Origin: Limnohabitans sp. Rim47 | GTDB taxonomy: Bacteria > Pseudomonadota > Gammaproteobacteria > Burkholderiales > Burkholderiaceae_C | Direction: 5' to 3' | NCBI RefSeq assembly: GCF_001517545.1 | Contig: NZ_FBYA01000005.1 | Span: 91,380 to 155,379, forward strand | Length of the DNA stretch: 64,000 nt | Part shown: in pieces, positions 8,648 to 17,936 of the stretch | Layout: every line of letters starts with the position of its first letter | Numbering within the stretch: position 1 is the first letter of the stretch | Made by a program: the position numbers and the translations under genes | The notes under the pieces: model-generated | The model's database searches: none | Seen by the model: only the letters and a program-made list of their open reading frames with translations | Told to the model about the DNA's origin: nothing

Positions 8648-9517
8648 TCAAAATGCGTCAGGGATGTCGATCGCGCCGTCAAACACGGAAGTGGCAGGGC
8701 CGGTCATCAGCACAGGGCTGTCTGCCTGACCTGCCCACTCGATGGTCAATACGCCACCGTGGGTCTGTACGTCCACGCGGCTGTCCAGCCAGCCTTGGCG
8801 AATGCCCGCCACCACGGCCGCGCACGCGCCAGTGCCACAAGCCAGGGTCTCGCCCGTGCCGCGTTCAAACACCCGCAATTTGATCTGGCTGCGCGAGACC
8901 ACCTGCATGAAGCCCGCATTCACACGCTTGGGAAAAGCCGGGTGATTTTCAACCAACGGGCCTTGCGCCAGCACCGCAAAAGTGTCCACATCGTCCACGC
9001 GCTGCACCGCATGCGGGTTGCCCATAGAAACCACGCCCACACGGGCCATGCCTTGATCGCCCAACGCCAAGTCAAACACCGGCCAGCCGTTGACCTGGTC
9101 GCTGATCAGGCCGATCGGGTTGAACGGCACCCGCTCCCAGTCAAACACCGGCGCGCCCATATTGACTGTGACGCGGCCATCGGGGTTCATGCGCAGCTCG
9201 ATCTCGCCTTGCTGCACCTTCACACGCACCGTGGTTTTGTCGGTCAGGCCCTTGTCGCGCACATAGCGCACAAAGCACCGTGCCCCGTTGCCGCAGTGCT
9301 CCACCTCGCCGCCATCGGCGTTGTGGATCACGTATTCAAAGTCCAGTCCGGGCGCAGGCGAGGGCCGCACCGTGAGGATTTGGTCGGCCCCAACACCAAA
9401 GTGGCGATCGGCCAAAAATCGGTATTGGGCCGCGTTCAGACCCAGGCGGCCACGCGTCTCGTCGAGCACGACAAAATCATTGCCGGCCCCTTGCATCTTG
9501 GTAAAGCGAATGTGCAT
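8648..9517 (-). CDS. dapF: Diaminopimelate epimerase
   Basis: DapF converts LL- to meso-diaminopimelate for lysine and peptidoglycan synthesis. The 289-residue protein begins MHIRFTKMQGAGNDFVV, carries the first catalytic Cys in VEHCGNGARC and the second in ETLACGTGACA, and has the expected length. A start at 9517 fits the family; the longer frame reading toward 9682 has no family match. It is the first gene of the dapF-DUF484-xerC run and is divergent from the Nudix-MBL gene, with starts 72 bases apart. Confidence 0.97.
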   Translation of the reverse strand: MHIRFTKMQGAGNDFVVLDETRGRLGLNAAQYRFLADRHFGVGADQILTVRPSPAPGLDFEYVIHNADGGEVEHCGNGARCFVRYVRDKGLTDKTTVRVKVQQGEIELRMNPDGRVTVNMGAPVFDWERVPFNPIGLISDQVNGWPVFDLALGDQGMARVGVVSMGNPHAVQRVDDVDTFAVLAQGPLVENHPAFPKRVNAGFMQVVSRSQIKLRVFERGTGETLACGTGACAAVVAGIRQGWLDSRVDVQTHGGVLTIEWAGQADSPVLMTGPATSVFDGAIDIPDAF

Positions 9518-9589
9518 GGCCACGATTATCGCCTTTGCCCTTGCCCAGAACCGGGCAAGCCCTGGCGCATCCCGGCCCGATAATGGGGC

Positions 9590-11236
9590 ATGGCACGCAC
9601 ATCCCAACTCCTGCACCCCCAACGCGAACCCGCCCCGCTGCGCCCAGCCGCCACCGTGCTGCTGCTGCGCGATGGCCCGCAAGGTATCGAGGTGCTGATG
9701 ACACGCCGCTCAATGACGGCCAGTTTTGCGCCCGGCGCCTATGTGTTTCCAGGCGGGGGAGTGGACGCCGCCGATGCCCAAGCCCATGCCCTGTCCACTC
9801 GCCGCATCAAGCAAAGCGACTTGCACTTGACGCAAGCCATCGCCGCGATCCGCGAAAGCTTTGAAGAGCTGGGGGTTTTGTTGGCCCGCCACACCGATCA
9901 GCGCTGGGCCAACCACACCGACATCGCCAAGTTCGACCGCAAAGCCCCTTTCGCCGCCCAGTGCCAAGCCCAGGGCCTGACGCTGGCGGCCGACCAGGTG
10001 TTTGTGCTGGCCCACTGGATCACCGACCGCGACTTGCCGCGCCGCTTTGATGTGCCCTTTTTGGTAGCCCGCATGCCCGAAGGCCAAACGCCGGTGGCCG
10101 ATGAATCCGAACAGTTTGAACCCGTCTGGGTGCGCCCGGTCGACGCACTGACCCGTCACAAAGCAGGCGATTTCTACATCATCTTTCCGACCATCCGCAC
10201 GCTCGAACGCCTGCAGGCCTTTGCCAACGTGGACGCGGTGCTGCAAGCCTGCGCCGTGAACGACGAACCGCTTTGGACCAGCTGCCCCCGTGCCGGTTGG
10301 CTGGCGGGCAACGAAGCGCGTTACATGGAGCACGAGCCGCCCTTTGGCGAGCTGGCCCTGGTCACGCCCGATGGCCAGATCCACCACCACCTGGACTGGC
10401 AGACCGATCAAAGTGTGCCGCTGCTCAAAAACGTGCAGCGCCTCACCGCCCCCAACCCCGGCGTGATGACCGGCCCTGGCACCAACAGCTATTTGGTAGG
10501 CGACCCCAACACCGGCTTCATCGCCATCGACCCGGGACCTGCCGACGACGAGCACCTGCAAAGGCTGTGGCGGGCGGCGGGCGGGCAAATCAAAGCCATT
10601 GTGTGCACCCACTCACACCCGGACCACTCACCCGGCGCGGCCCCCTTGCAAGCGCTGTGCACGAACAAGCCGCCTATTTTGGGCTTGGCCTCACGCCCCA
10701 CGGCCCGCGCCAACAGCCGCTTCGCCCCCGATCGCGAATTGGCCGACGGCGAAAAATTGGTGCTGCAAGGCACAGGCGTAGAAGGCGAGATCACGCACAC
10801 CCTGCGCGTGGTGCACACGCCTGGCCACGCGGCCAACCACCTGTGCCTGGTGCTCGAAGAAGACGGCCTGCTGTTTTCAGGCGACCACGTGCTCAACGGC
10901 AGCACCACCGTGATCGACCCACCCGACGGCCACATGGGCGACTATTTGGATTCGCTCGACAAACTGGCCACGGCCTGCGAGGCGGGCCACATTGAATTCA
11001 TCTTGCCCGCGCACGGCCATGTGCTGGGCTTTGCCCACCAAGCCATCACGCAGCTCAAGGCCCACCGCCTCAAACGCGAAGCCAAAATCGCCGCCGCGAT
11101 GCAGGCCCTGCCCCAGGGCAGCCTGCAAGAATGGGTAGAAAAAGCCTACGACGACGTCCCTTCCCGCCTGTGGCCCGTGGCCGCACGCTCACTGCAAGCG
11201 CATGTAGACCACATCCGCGAGCAAGCCCTGTCTTGA
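9590..11236 (+). CDS. Fused Nudix hydrolase and metallo-beta-lactamase-fold hydrolase
   Basis: This 548-residue protein joins two hydrolases. Residues 20-220 form a Nudix domain: PGGGVD is followed after an insertion of about 30 residues by RESFEELGV, the split Nudix box seen in NUDT19-like proteins. Residues 285-548 form a metallo-beta-lactamase domain of the LACTB2 group with all zinc motifs (THSHPDHSPG, HTPGHAANH, FSGDH, PAHGH). Nudix domains cleave nucleoside-diphosphate-linked compounds, often CoA derivatives; LACTB2-like domains include RNases and thioesterases. The combined substrate is unknown. The gene is transcribed toward the RsuA-like gene. Confidence 0.9.
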   Translation: MARTSQLLHPQREPAPLRPAATVLLLRDGPQGIEVLMTRRSMTASFAPGAYVFPGGGVDAADAQAHALSTRRIKQSDLHLTQAIAAIRESFEELGVLLARHTDQRWANHTDIAKFDRKAPFAAQCQAQGLTLAADQVFVLAHWITDRDLPRRFDVPFLVARMPEGQTPVADESEQFEPVWVRPVDALTRHKAGDFYIIFPTIRTLERLQAFANVDAVLQACAVNDEPLWTSCPRAGWLAGNEARYMEHEPPFGELALVTPDGQIHHHLDWQTDQSVPLLKNVQRLTAPNPGVMTGPGTNSYLVGDPNTGFIAIDPGPADDEHLQRLWRAAGGQIKAIVCTHSHPDHSPGAAPLQALCTNKPPILGLASRPTARANSRFAPDRELADGEKLVLQGTGVEGEITHTLRVVHTPGHAANHLCLVLEEDGLLFSGDHVLNGSTTVIDPPDGHMGDYLDSLDKLATACEAGHIEFILPAHGHVLGFAHQAITQLKAHRLKREAKIAAAMQALPQGSLQEWVEKAYDDVPSRLWPVAARSLQAHVDHIREQALS

Positions 11237-11264
11237 AGCCACTTAAGATTTTTTGAAAGATTTG

Positions 11265-11960
11265 ATGATTTCCTCTGAAGAAGGCATTCGCCTGGCCAAA
11301 CGCGTGGCCGCCGACCAAAACTGCTCACGCCGCGAAGCCGAAGCCCTGATCGTGGCTGGCGGCGTGCAGGTCGCAGGCAAAGTCGTCACCGACCCGGCTC
11401 GGCGCGTGCAAGAAGAACAAACCGTCTCCGTCAACCGCCTGGTCTCCATGGCCGCCCTAGCCCCCATGACCTTGGTGCTGTTCAAGCCTGCCGACCGGGT
11501 GGCCAATCTGGCCTGGCTGCAAGACACGGTTGGCCTTAAAGCCGCCCAACCCGGCATTTGGGGACACGAACGCCTGGCCAAAATGCAAATGCCCTTGCCC
11601 TTGGCAAAACCCGCCAGCGGTTTGTGCATTTTTTCGGACGATGTGGGCGTGCTGCGCCACCTTGAAGACCGCCGCAGCCCGATGGAACAAGAATGGATGG
11701 CCACGTTGGATGGCCCTGTGAACGAGGCCACGCTGAAAGCCCTCAACGGTCCCGGCATTCGCGCCAGCATCAACCGTCAAACCGACACCCTGACCGTGCT
11801 GCGCATCGCAGGCAAAGACATCGACGGGCAGGAACTGGGCCGTTGGCTAGACCAGCAATGTCCGCTGCAAGACCTGCGCCGTCAGCGGGTGGGCCGCCTC
11901 AGCTTGGCCCCACTGGAGCCCGGACAGTGGCGTCAGCTCGAAGGCTACGAGCGCTTCTAA
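11265..11960 (+). CDS. S4-domain RsuA/RluB-like protein lacking the catalytic aspartate
   Basis: This 231-residue protein has an N-terminal S4 RNA-binding domain (KRVAADQNCSRREAEALIVAGGVQV) and a body ending in QWRQLEGYERF, the usual close of RsuA/RluB/RluF pseudouridine synthases. Where those enzymes have a LDxDTSGLLL-type motif this protein reads LAKPASGLCIF, so the catalytic Asp is Ala. It may bind rRNA without modifying it. The ATG at 11265 is preferred over a TTG four codons upstream. It lies 28 bases after the Nudix-MBL gene. Confidence 0.75.
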   Translation: MISSEEGIRLAKRVAADQNCSRREAEALIVAGGVQVAGKVVTDPARRVQEEQTVSVNRLVSMAALAPMTLVLFKPADRVANLAWLQDTVGLKAAQPGIWGHERLAKMQMPLPLAKPASGLCIFSDDVGVLRHLEDRRSPMEQEWMATLDGPVNEATLKALNGPGIRASINRQTDTLTVLRIAGKDIDGQELGRWLDQQCPLQDLRRQRVGRLSLAPLEPGQWRQLEGYERF

Positions 11961-12126
11961 TCAATTTCCGACAAAAATACACAGGATTTACCCTTGAATT
12001 GAAACGGGCAATCCCCAATTAACGAGTCAGTCTGAGAAAATAACTGATCAGTCACAACGGCGAACCCTCAGCCTGTGACCCCGCAAAGCCCCAAAAGGCT
12101 TTGCACAACGCAGAAAGGAGCACACC

Positions 12127-12648
12127 ATGCGTTTGAGCACCAAAAGTCGATTTGCTGTCACCGCCATGATTGACGTTGCGCTGCGCGAAGACCGCGGCCC
12201 CGTGTCATTGGCCGCCATCAGCGTGCGTCACCAAATTTCGCTGTCCTACCTGGAGCAGCTGTTCAGCAAACTGCGCCAGCAAGGCCTGGTCGAAAGCACC
12301 CGCGGCCCCGGCGGCGGTTATTCGCTGTCGCGCAGTGCCGAAAAAATCACCATGGCCGACATCGTGGGCGCTGTCGATGCGCCTTCGGACGAAGAAGCGG
12401 CAGCCGATGGCGGCTGGATGAACAGCGATCTGTGGGCCAGCCTGAACGAGAAAATGCTGACCCATTTGCAATCCATCAGCCTGCGCCAACTGGTGGCCGA
12501 GCAGCGGACAAAGGGCGTCACCGTCGAGCCAGCGCCCCAGGCGGCCATCAAACGCGGCGTGTTCGCCAAGCCCAAAAGCACCTTGAAGATCACCGCGCCC
12601 AATTCGGTGTTTGCGTTGGCGGGCAGCTTGATGCCTTCACGCGGCTGA
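12127..12648 (+). CDS. Rrf2/IscR-like transcription regulator without Fe-S cysteines
   Basis: The first 90 residues closely follow IscR: MRLSTKSRFAVTAMIDVAL, a winged helix with LSYLEQLFSKLR, and RGPGGGYSL. The segment that in IscR holds three cluster-ligating cysteines is here SDEEAAADGGWM, and the whole 173-residue protein contains no Cys. It should bind DNA as a cluster-free regulator. There is no iscSUA operon beside it. GAAAGGAG precedes the ATG. A terminator follows the stop codon. Confidence 0.88.
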   Translation: MRLSTKSRFAVTAMIDVALREDRGPVSLAAISVRHQISLSYLEQLFSKLRQQGLVESTRGPGGGYSLSRSAEKITMADIVGAVDAPSDEEAAADGGWMNSDLWASLNEKMLTHLQSISLRQLVAEQRTKGVTVEPAPQAAIKRGVFAKPKSTLKITAPNSVFALAGSLMPSRG

Positions 12649-12669
12649 AGTTGGCGCTGCCAAAACACA

Positions 12670-12694
12670 AAAACCCGCTTCGGCGGGTTTTTTG
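12670..12694 (+). terminator. Terminator between the Rrf2-like gene and rnpB
   Basis: AAACCCGC, a TTCG loop and GCGGGTTT form a strong stem followed by T residues, about 22 bases after the Rrf2-like stop. A residues on the left side mean it could also stop minus-strand transcripts from rnpB. Confidence 0.88.
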
Positions 12695-12768
12695 TTGTCG
12701 GCAAACCAAACAGAGGCGCCAAGAGCTTAGGCATGGGCTTTGGCTTTGGCTTTGGCCATCGAAAAAGT

Positions 12769-13121
12769 GTGAAGCTCGCCGATAAGCCGGATTCTGTGCA
12801 CAACGGTTGCCCGCTGCGTGACCGCCATTACTCTGGGCCGGGGGTCGCCCACCCGGCTCGATGCTACCTACCCGCCAACTCACCCCGCGGAACCACAGGG
12901 AAAAGCGATGCGGCGAACCGCCTCACTTCAGGAAGGCCTACTTGGTATTGCTGCGCGTAGAGATTGCCCGTTTCACCCGAACTCAATCGGCTCGTCTCTG
13001 TTGCTCTGATCCTCACCTCACGGTGGAGAGGTATTACCTCCTACGCTGTCCTGTGCAGTCCGGACGTTCCTCCAGTGCACCCTTTCGGGTCTTGCACCAG
13101 CGACGGTCTGGCGAGCTTCAC
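12769..13121 (-). ncRNA. rnpB: RNase P RNA, bacterial class A
   Basis: Read on the minus strand, the 5' part begins GTGAAGCTCGCCAGACCGTC and soon contains GAGGAACGTCCGGACTGCAC, the conserved P4/CR I region. The 3' part ends with ACAGAATCCGGCTTATC and GGCGAGCTTCAC. The first and last 12 bases are complementary and form helix P1. This RNA is the catalytic subunit of RNase P, which trims the 5' ends of tRNA precursors. At about 353 nt its length is normal. A GATAAT -10 element (13128-13133) lies just upstream. Confidence 0.96.
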
Positions 13122-13127
13122 GGAGTG

Positions 13128-13133
13128 ATTATC
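13128..13133 (-). promoter_or_regulatory. rnpB -10 element
   Basis: On the minus strand GATAAT lies six bases before the first base of the P1 helix of RNase P RNA, the position expected for a sigma-70 -10 box. No clear -35 hexamer is seen. Confidence 0.5.
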
Positions 13134-13222
13134 GCCTGCGGGCATAAGCTCATACCGCCCAGTGTCTGAACTTTCACGCACAATGATTTTTTTAATTGAC
13201 CGTTTCAGCCAGGAAAACCCCC

Positions 13223-14140
<918 letters not shown>

Positions 14141-14156
14141 GTCCTCTGACGTCGAC

Positions 14157-14315
14157 ATGTCATTCCAGACTTGACCCTGTTGTCATCCCAGACTAGACCC
14201 TGTTGTCCTCCCAGACTAGACCCCCTTGTCATCCCGGACTTGATCCGGGATCCATGGCTGCGGCGGAGGTGGACCCCGGGTCTTCGCCCGGGGTGACCGC
14301 ATTGCGTCAGGAATG
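14157..14315. repeat. REP-like palindromic repeat cluster
   Basis: Three degenerate copies of a GTCAT-CCAGACTxGACCC unit are followed by a full unit, GTCATCCCGGACTTGATCCG with GGATCCATGG, and by a second hairpin built from ACCCCGGG and CCCGGGGT. The same kind of unit recurs at other intergenic sites in the window. Confidence 0.8.
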
Positions 14316-14396
14316 ACATGCACCCCAAGCATGCGGCTGCAGCACCGCAGATAAAATAAGCCTCTTGCTTGATAACCACAAGCCACAGAGGCCGCC

Positions 14397-16232
14397 ATGA
14401 TCCGAATTTCCGAACTCAAACTCCCCCTCTCGGCCCTGCCCGTTGAAGTGCGCCGCGCCGCCGATGCGCCGAGCGAAACCGACGAAGACCGCCTGCCCAC
14501 CCCCCATCCCGAGGCCGCCTTGCGCCAATTGGCGGCGCAAGCGCTGGGCATCGCCCCCGCAGACATCGCCACGCTGACCGTGTTCAAGCGCAGCTTTGAC
14601 GCACGTAAGGCTGATTTGTTGGCGGTGTACATCGTGGACATCGCTCTGAACAACGCACAGGCCGAAGCCCATTTGCTGCAGCAGTTCGAGCAAAACCCAC
14701 ACATCCAGCCCACGCCCGACATGGCTTGGCATGCGCCCTGCCAAGCGCCGCAAGGCTTTGGCGCACAAGAAGGCGAGCGCCCGGTGGTGGTGGGTTTTGG
14801 CCCTTGCGGCATGTTTGCGGCACTGGCTTTGGCGCAGATGGGTTTCAGGCCCATCGTGCTCGAACGCGGCAAACCGGTGCGCGAACGCACCAAAGACACC
14901 TGGGGCTTGTGGCGCAAAAAAGTGCTCAACCCCGAAAGCAATGTGCAGTTTGGCGAAGGCGGCGCAGGCACGTTTTCAGACGGCAAGCTGTACAGCCAGA
15001 TCAAGGACCCGCGCCACCTGGGCCGCAAGGTGATGGACGAATTCGTCCAAGCAGGCGCCCCAGCCGACATCCTGTTTGCCGCACACCCGCACATTGGCAC
15101 CTTCAAGCTGGTCAAGGTGGTGGAGAACATCCGCGAGCAAATCATCGCGCTGGGCGGCGAGATCCGGTTTGAGCAGCGCGTGAGCGACGTGTTGCTGTCA
15201 ATCACCGCCGAAGGCCAGCAATTGACTGGCTTGCAAGTGCAAGACCTGCGCACAGGCCAAAGCCAAACCCTGCACACGCGCCATGCGGTGCTGGCCTTGG
15301 GCCACAGCTCGCGCGACACCTTTGTCATGCTGCACCGCCGTGGCGTGGCCATGCAGGCCAAAGCATTTTCCATTGGCGTGCGCATCGAACACCCGCAAAG
15401 CGTGATCGACCAAGCGCGTTGGGGCCGCCATGCGGGCCACCCCTTGCTGGGCGCTGCCGACTACAAGCTGGTGCACCACGCGCAAAACGGCCGTGCGGTT
15501 TACAGTTTTTGCATGTGTCCTGGTGGCACCGTGGTGGCCGCCACCAGCGAGGCCGGTCGCGTGGTCACCAACGGCATGAGCCAATATTCACGCAACGAGC
15601 GCAATGCCAATGCGGGCATGGTGGTGGCGATTGACCCACCTGACTACCCACTGGACACCGCCGCCTGGCAAGCCGCCTTTGGCCATGACGACGGCACACA
15701 GCTGGCACAAGAAGCGCATGCACTTGCAAACCAGCAACCGCCCGCCAGCCACCCGCTGTCGGGCATCGTGTTGCAGCGTCAGCTGGAAAGCCGCGCCTTT
15801 GAAGTGGGCGGCAGCAACTACGAAGCCCCCGGTCAATTGGTTGGCGACTTTCTGGCACAACGCGCATCAACAGCCTGGGGCAGCGTGCAAGCTTCTTACA
15901 AGCCCGGCGTGAAATTGGTTGACCTGGCCGAGGTGCTGCCCGACTACGTCGTGACCGCCATGCGCGAGGCGTTGCCGGTGTTCGGTCGCAAGATTCGTGG
16001 CTATGACATGGCCGATGCGGTCATGACCGGCGTCGAGACACGCACCTCGTCACCGCTGCGCATGCCGCGTGGCGACGACCACCAGAGCACCAACACCCAA
16101 GGCCTGTACCCGGCTGGCGAAGGGGCCAGTTACGCAGGCGGCATTTTGTCAGCGGGGGTGGATGGCATCAAAGTGGCCGAGTCTTTGGCACGGCACATCA
16201 CCTCGCAGCACTCACCACAAACAAGACCCTAA
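14397..16232 (+). CDS. FAD-dependent dehydrogenase (COG2509-type)
   Basis: This 611-residue flavoprotein has an N-terminal domain of about 120 residues, then a Rossmann FAD site (VVVGFGPCGMFAALALAQ, near residue 125) and the conserved GEGGAGTFSDGKL stretch of COG2509 oxidoreductases. A second conserved block (ETRTSSPLRMPR) and GEGASYAGGILSAGVDG, which closes the FAD site, lie near the C terminus. The substrate of this family is not known. The ATG follows GAGGCCGCC. It overlaps the convergent Crp-like gene by 4 bases at its 3' end. Confidence 0.88.
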   Translation: MIRISELKLPLSALPVEVRRAADAPSETDEDRLPTPHPEAALRQLAAQALGIAPADIATLTVFKRSFDARKADLLAVYIVDIALNNAQAEAHLLQQFEQNPHIQPTPDMAWHAPCQAPQGFGAQEGERPVVVGFGPCGMFAALALAQMGFRPIVLERGKPVRERTKDTWGLWRKKVLNPESNVQFGEGGAGTFSDGKLYSQIKDPRHLGRKVMDEFVQAGAPADILFAAHPHIGTFKLVKVVENIREQIIALGGEIRFEQRVSDVLLSITAEGQQLTGLQVQDLRTGQSQTLHTRHAVLALGHSSRDTFVMLHRRGVAMQAKAFSIGVRIEHPQSVIDQARWGRHAGHPLLGAADYKLVHHAQNGRAVYSFCMCPGGTVVAATSEAGRVVTNGMSQYSRNERNANAGMVVAIDPPDYPLDTAAWQAAFGHDDGTQLAQEAHALANQQPPASHPLSGIVLQRQLESRAFEVGGSNYEAPGQLVGDFLAQRASTAWGSVQASYKPGVKLVDLAEVLPDYVVTAMREALPVFGRKIRGYDMADAVMTGVETRTSSPLRMPRGDDHQSTNTQGLYPAGEGASYAGGILSAGVDGIKVAESLARHITSQHSPQTRP

Positions 16233-16921
16233 GCTGGCGCCACGTGGCTCGGCATTTGCGCGTGGCAGGTGCAGGCCAGCGCGGCCAGCGCAGCTGCTGA
16301 CGGCACGTGCAAACGCCCATCCCGCACATCAAAAACCGAAGCTTCAGGTGCTTGCCTTGAACCCGTTTGAAACGTGTCGGCCCATTGCCTTATGGACTGC
16401 GGCAGCGCATTCAGGCTCAAGGTCAGGCCAGCATGGGGATGTTGCGCCAAACACTGCAAAAGCCAACTGCTCAGACTCTGCGTGGGCGTGTGATGCTGCA
16501 CACAAAACGACCATTGGGCCATTTGACTGACCCGTCTTTGCATGGCCGCTGTTTGGTGCCACAACCAGGATGCGTAACGCGCCGGATCGTCTCGCACAGG
16601 CGCCCAGTCCACGCGATAGGCTTGCCCCGCCACCACGACATGGGCTTGCATGAGTGCCGCGCCTTTGTGCAGTGGCCCCACACAGCCATGCTGGCCAACA
16701 AGCGCAGTGGCACGCCGCACCGAAGGTGTCGAAGGTGTCACATGGGCAGGCCCCAGCGTGATCAAAGCATCGACGGGAAAATAAACCGAAAAATCAGATT
16801 CTGATGTCAGAGAACCGGCTTGCAATGCAACGCATTCCACCTTCAATGCTGGCACCGCACCGCTGTCTGCAAGCATCCGAGCCAACAATGTGTTTTTCAT
16901 TTTTTCAGTAGGCCTGTGCAT
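16229..16921 (-). CDS. Degenerate Crp/Fnr-like regulator
   Basis: This 230-residue protein aligns by eye with the two clear Crp/Fnr proteins just to its right. YFPVDALITLG corresponds to the beta-barrel YFPxTTIVS element, ALVGQHGCVGP to the VIGREGVIGI element, and the C-terminal stretch from LTLSLNALPQSIRQWADTF to FDVRDGRLHVPSAAAL to the winged helix. The recognition helix (LGVRRxGVT in relatives) is poorly kept, so DNA binding is doubtful. The ATG at 16921 has AGGTG nine bases upstream. It could be a diverged sensor or a decaying paralogue. Confidence 0.6.
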   Translation of the reverse strand: MHRPTEKMKNTLLARMLADSGAVPALKVECVALQAGSLTSESDFSVYFPVDALITLGPAHVTPSTPSVRRATALVGQHGCVGPLHKGAALMQAHVVVAGQAYRVDWAPVRDDPARYASWLWHQTAAMQRRVSQMAQWSFCVQHHTPTQSLSSWLLQCLAQHPHAGLTLSLNALPQSIRQWADTFQTGSRQAPEASVFDVRDGRLHVPSAAALAALACTCHAQMPSHVAPA

Positions 16922-17140
16922 GACTTCTGGCACCTGTTTTGACTGGTATTCGAACCCTTTGGGTTAGATGATTTGGGTCATTTTTATTCTATGTTCTTTA
17001 TAGAACCAAGCGATGGATGCGGTATATGGTCAACTTGCAAGATTGTCGGCATGCATTGGTTGGGCTTTTTAAGCGCAGACCCTGAGATGCCAAACCTCCA
17101 GCAACCCACCTAAAAAAACCTGCCAATCGGGTCTATTTCA

Positions 17141-17821
17141 GTGACGCTTTTGACCAACGGAATCATCTTTCAACTTTCAAAGGAAGATCAAAACCGGGTG
17201 CAGAACATCTGCAAACCGGTTCAACTGTTTGCAGGTCAAGTCTTGTGCAAACCAGTGCACCATGAAACACCCAAGATTTATTTTTTAACGGGCGCATGCG
17301 TGGCACTGCTCGTCAAAAACAAAGCGCGCAATACATTGGCTGTGGGCTTGGTCGGATCTGAAGGGGGCATCGGCTTGGGCTCGGTGCTGGACAGCCACTC
17401 GGAGAACCTGCACTTTCTAGTGCAAACCAGCGGAACCGCCTGGATGGCTGAGAGTGCCGACTTCGCTCTTCTGCTGCACCAACGGCCCGGCATGTTGTGG
17501 GGCATTTCACAGTATCTGTGGCAATTGACCGAACACATTGCCGCCATATCTGCGTCTGTTCAGTTCGAAGATGTCACCACCCGTTTGGCCCGGTGGCTGG
17601 CGTTGTCTGCAGAACGCGCACAGATTCAACAGTTGCGCCTGACACACGAACACCTGGCAAAGATGCTGGGCGTGCGACGCGTCAGCATCACATTGGCAGC
17701 AGGTGAGCTGAAAGAGCGGGGTCTGATCGCTTACCAAAGAGGTGTGCTCAACATTCTCGATTCGGCCGGATTGCAACAAACTGTGAGCTCAGAACCTGAA
17801 AAGCACGCCAGGTTCATTTAA
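17141..17821 (+). CDS. Crp/Fnr-family transcription regulator
   Basis: This 226-residue one-component regulator has a cyclic-nucleotide-binding-like barrel (KIYFLTGACVALLV, LAVGLVGSEGGIGLG), a dimerisation helix and a winged helix with LTHEHLAKMLGVRRVSITLAAGELKE split around the recognition helix LGVRRVSIT. No Fnr-type N-terminal cysteine cluster is seen, so the ligand is unknown. The GTG at 17141 gives the normal family length but lacks a good ribosome site. It is the middle of three Crp-like genes. Confidence 0.86.
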   Translation: MTLLTNGIIFQLSKEDQNRVQNICKPVQLFAGQVLCKPVHHETPKIYFLTGACVALLVKNKARNTLAVGLVGSEGGIGLGSVLDSHSENLHFLVQTSGTAWMAESADFALLLHQRPGMLWGISQYLWQLTEHIAAISASVQFEDVTTRLARWLALSAERAQIQQLRLTHEHLAKMLGVRRVSITLAAGELKERGLIAYQRGVLNILDSAGLQQTVSSEPEKHARFI

Positions 17822-17824
17822 TCC

Positions 17825-17868
17825 AACAAATTAAATCTTTCTCCTTTGCAAGGAGATGGAGATTTGTT
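17825..17868. other. Long hairpin between two Crp-like genes
   Basis: An inner perfect stem, TCTCCTT and AAGGAGA with a TGC loop (17840-17856), is enclosed by an outer pair AACAAAT and ATTTGTT (17825-17831 and 17862-17868). It begins three bases after the upstream stop codon. It may be a weak terminator or an mRNA-stabilising structure; no long T tract follows. Confidence 0.5.
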
Positions 17869-17891
17869 CGCCACAGAACATACGACTTATC

Positions 17892-17929
17892 AATTTTGAT
17901 ATATTTAACGAAGTAAATAAATCAAAATT
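17892..17929. promoter_or_regulatory. Inverted repeat upstream of the second Crp-like gene
   Basis: AATTTTGAT (17892-17900) and ATCAAAATT (17921-17929) are perfect inverted copies separated by 20 bases, in AT-rich DNA ending eight bases before the start codon at 17937. The arrangement would suit autoregulation, but this is inference. Confidence 0.4.
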
Positions 17930-17936
17930 ATGATTC

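Noticed and set aside
12733..13169. Short plus- and minus-strand frames over rnpB
   Set aside because: The region matches RNase P RNA from end to end; the frames are accidental.
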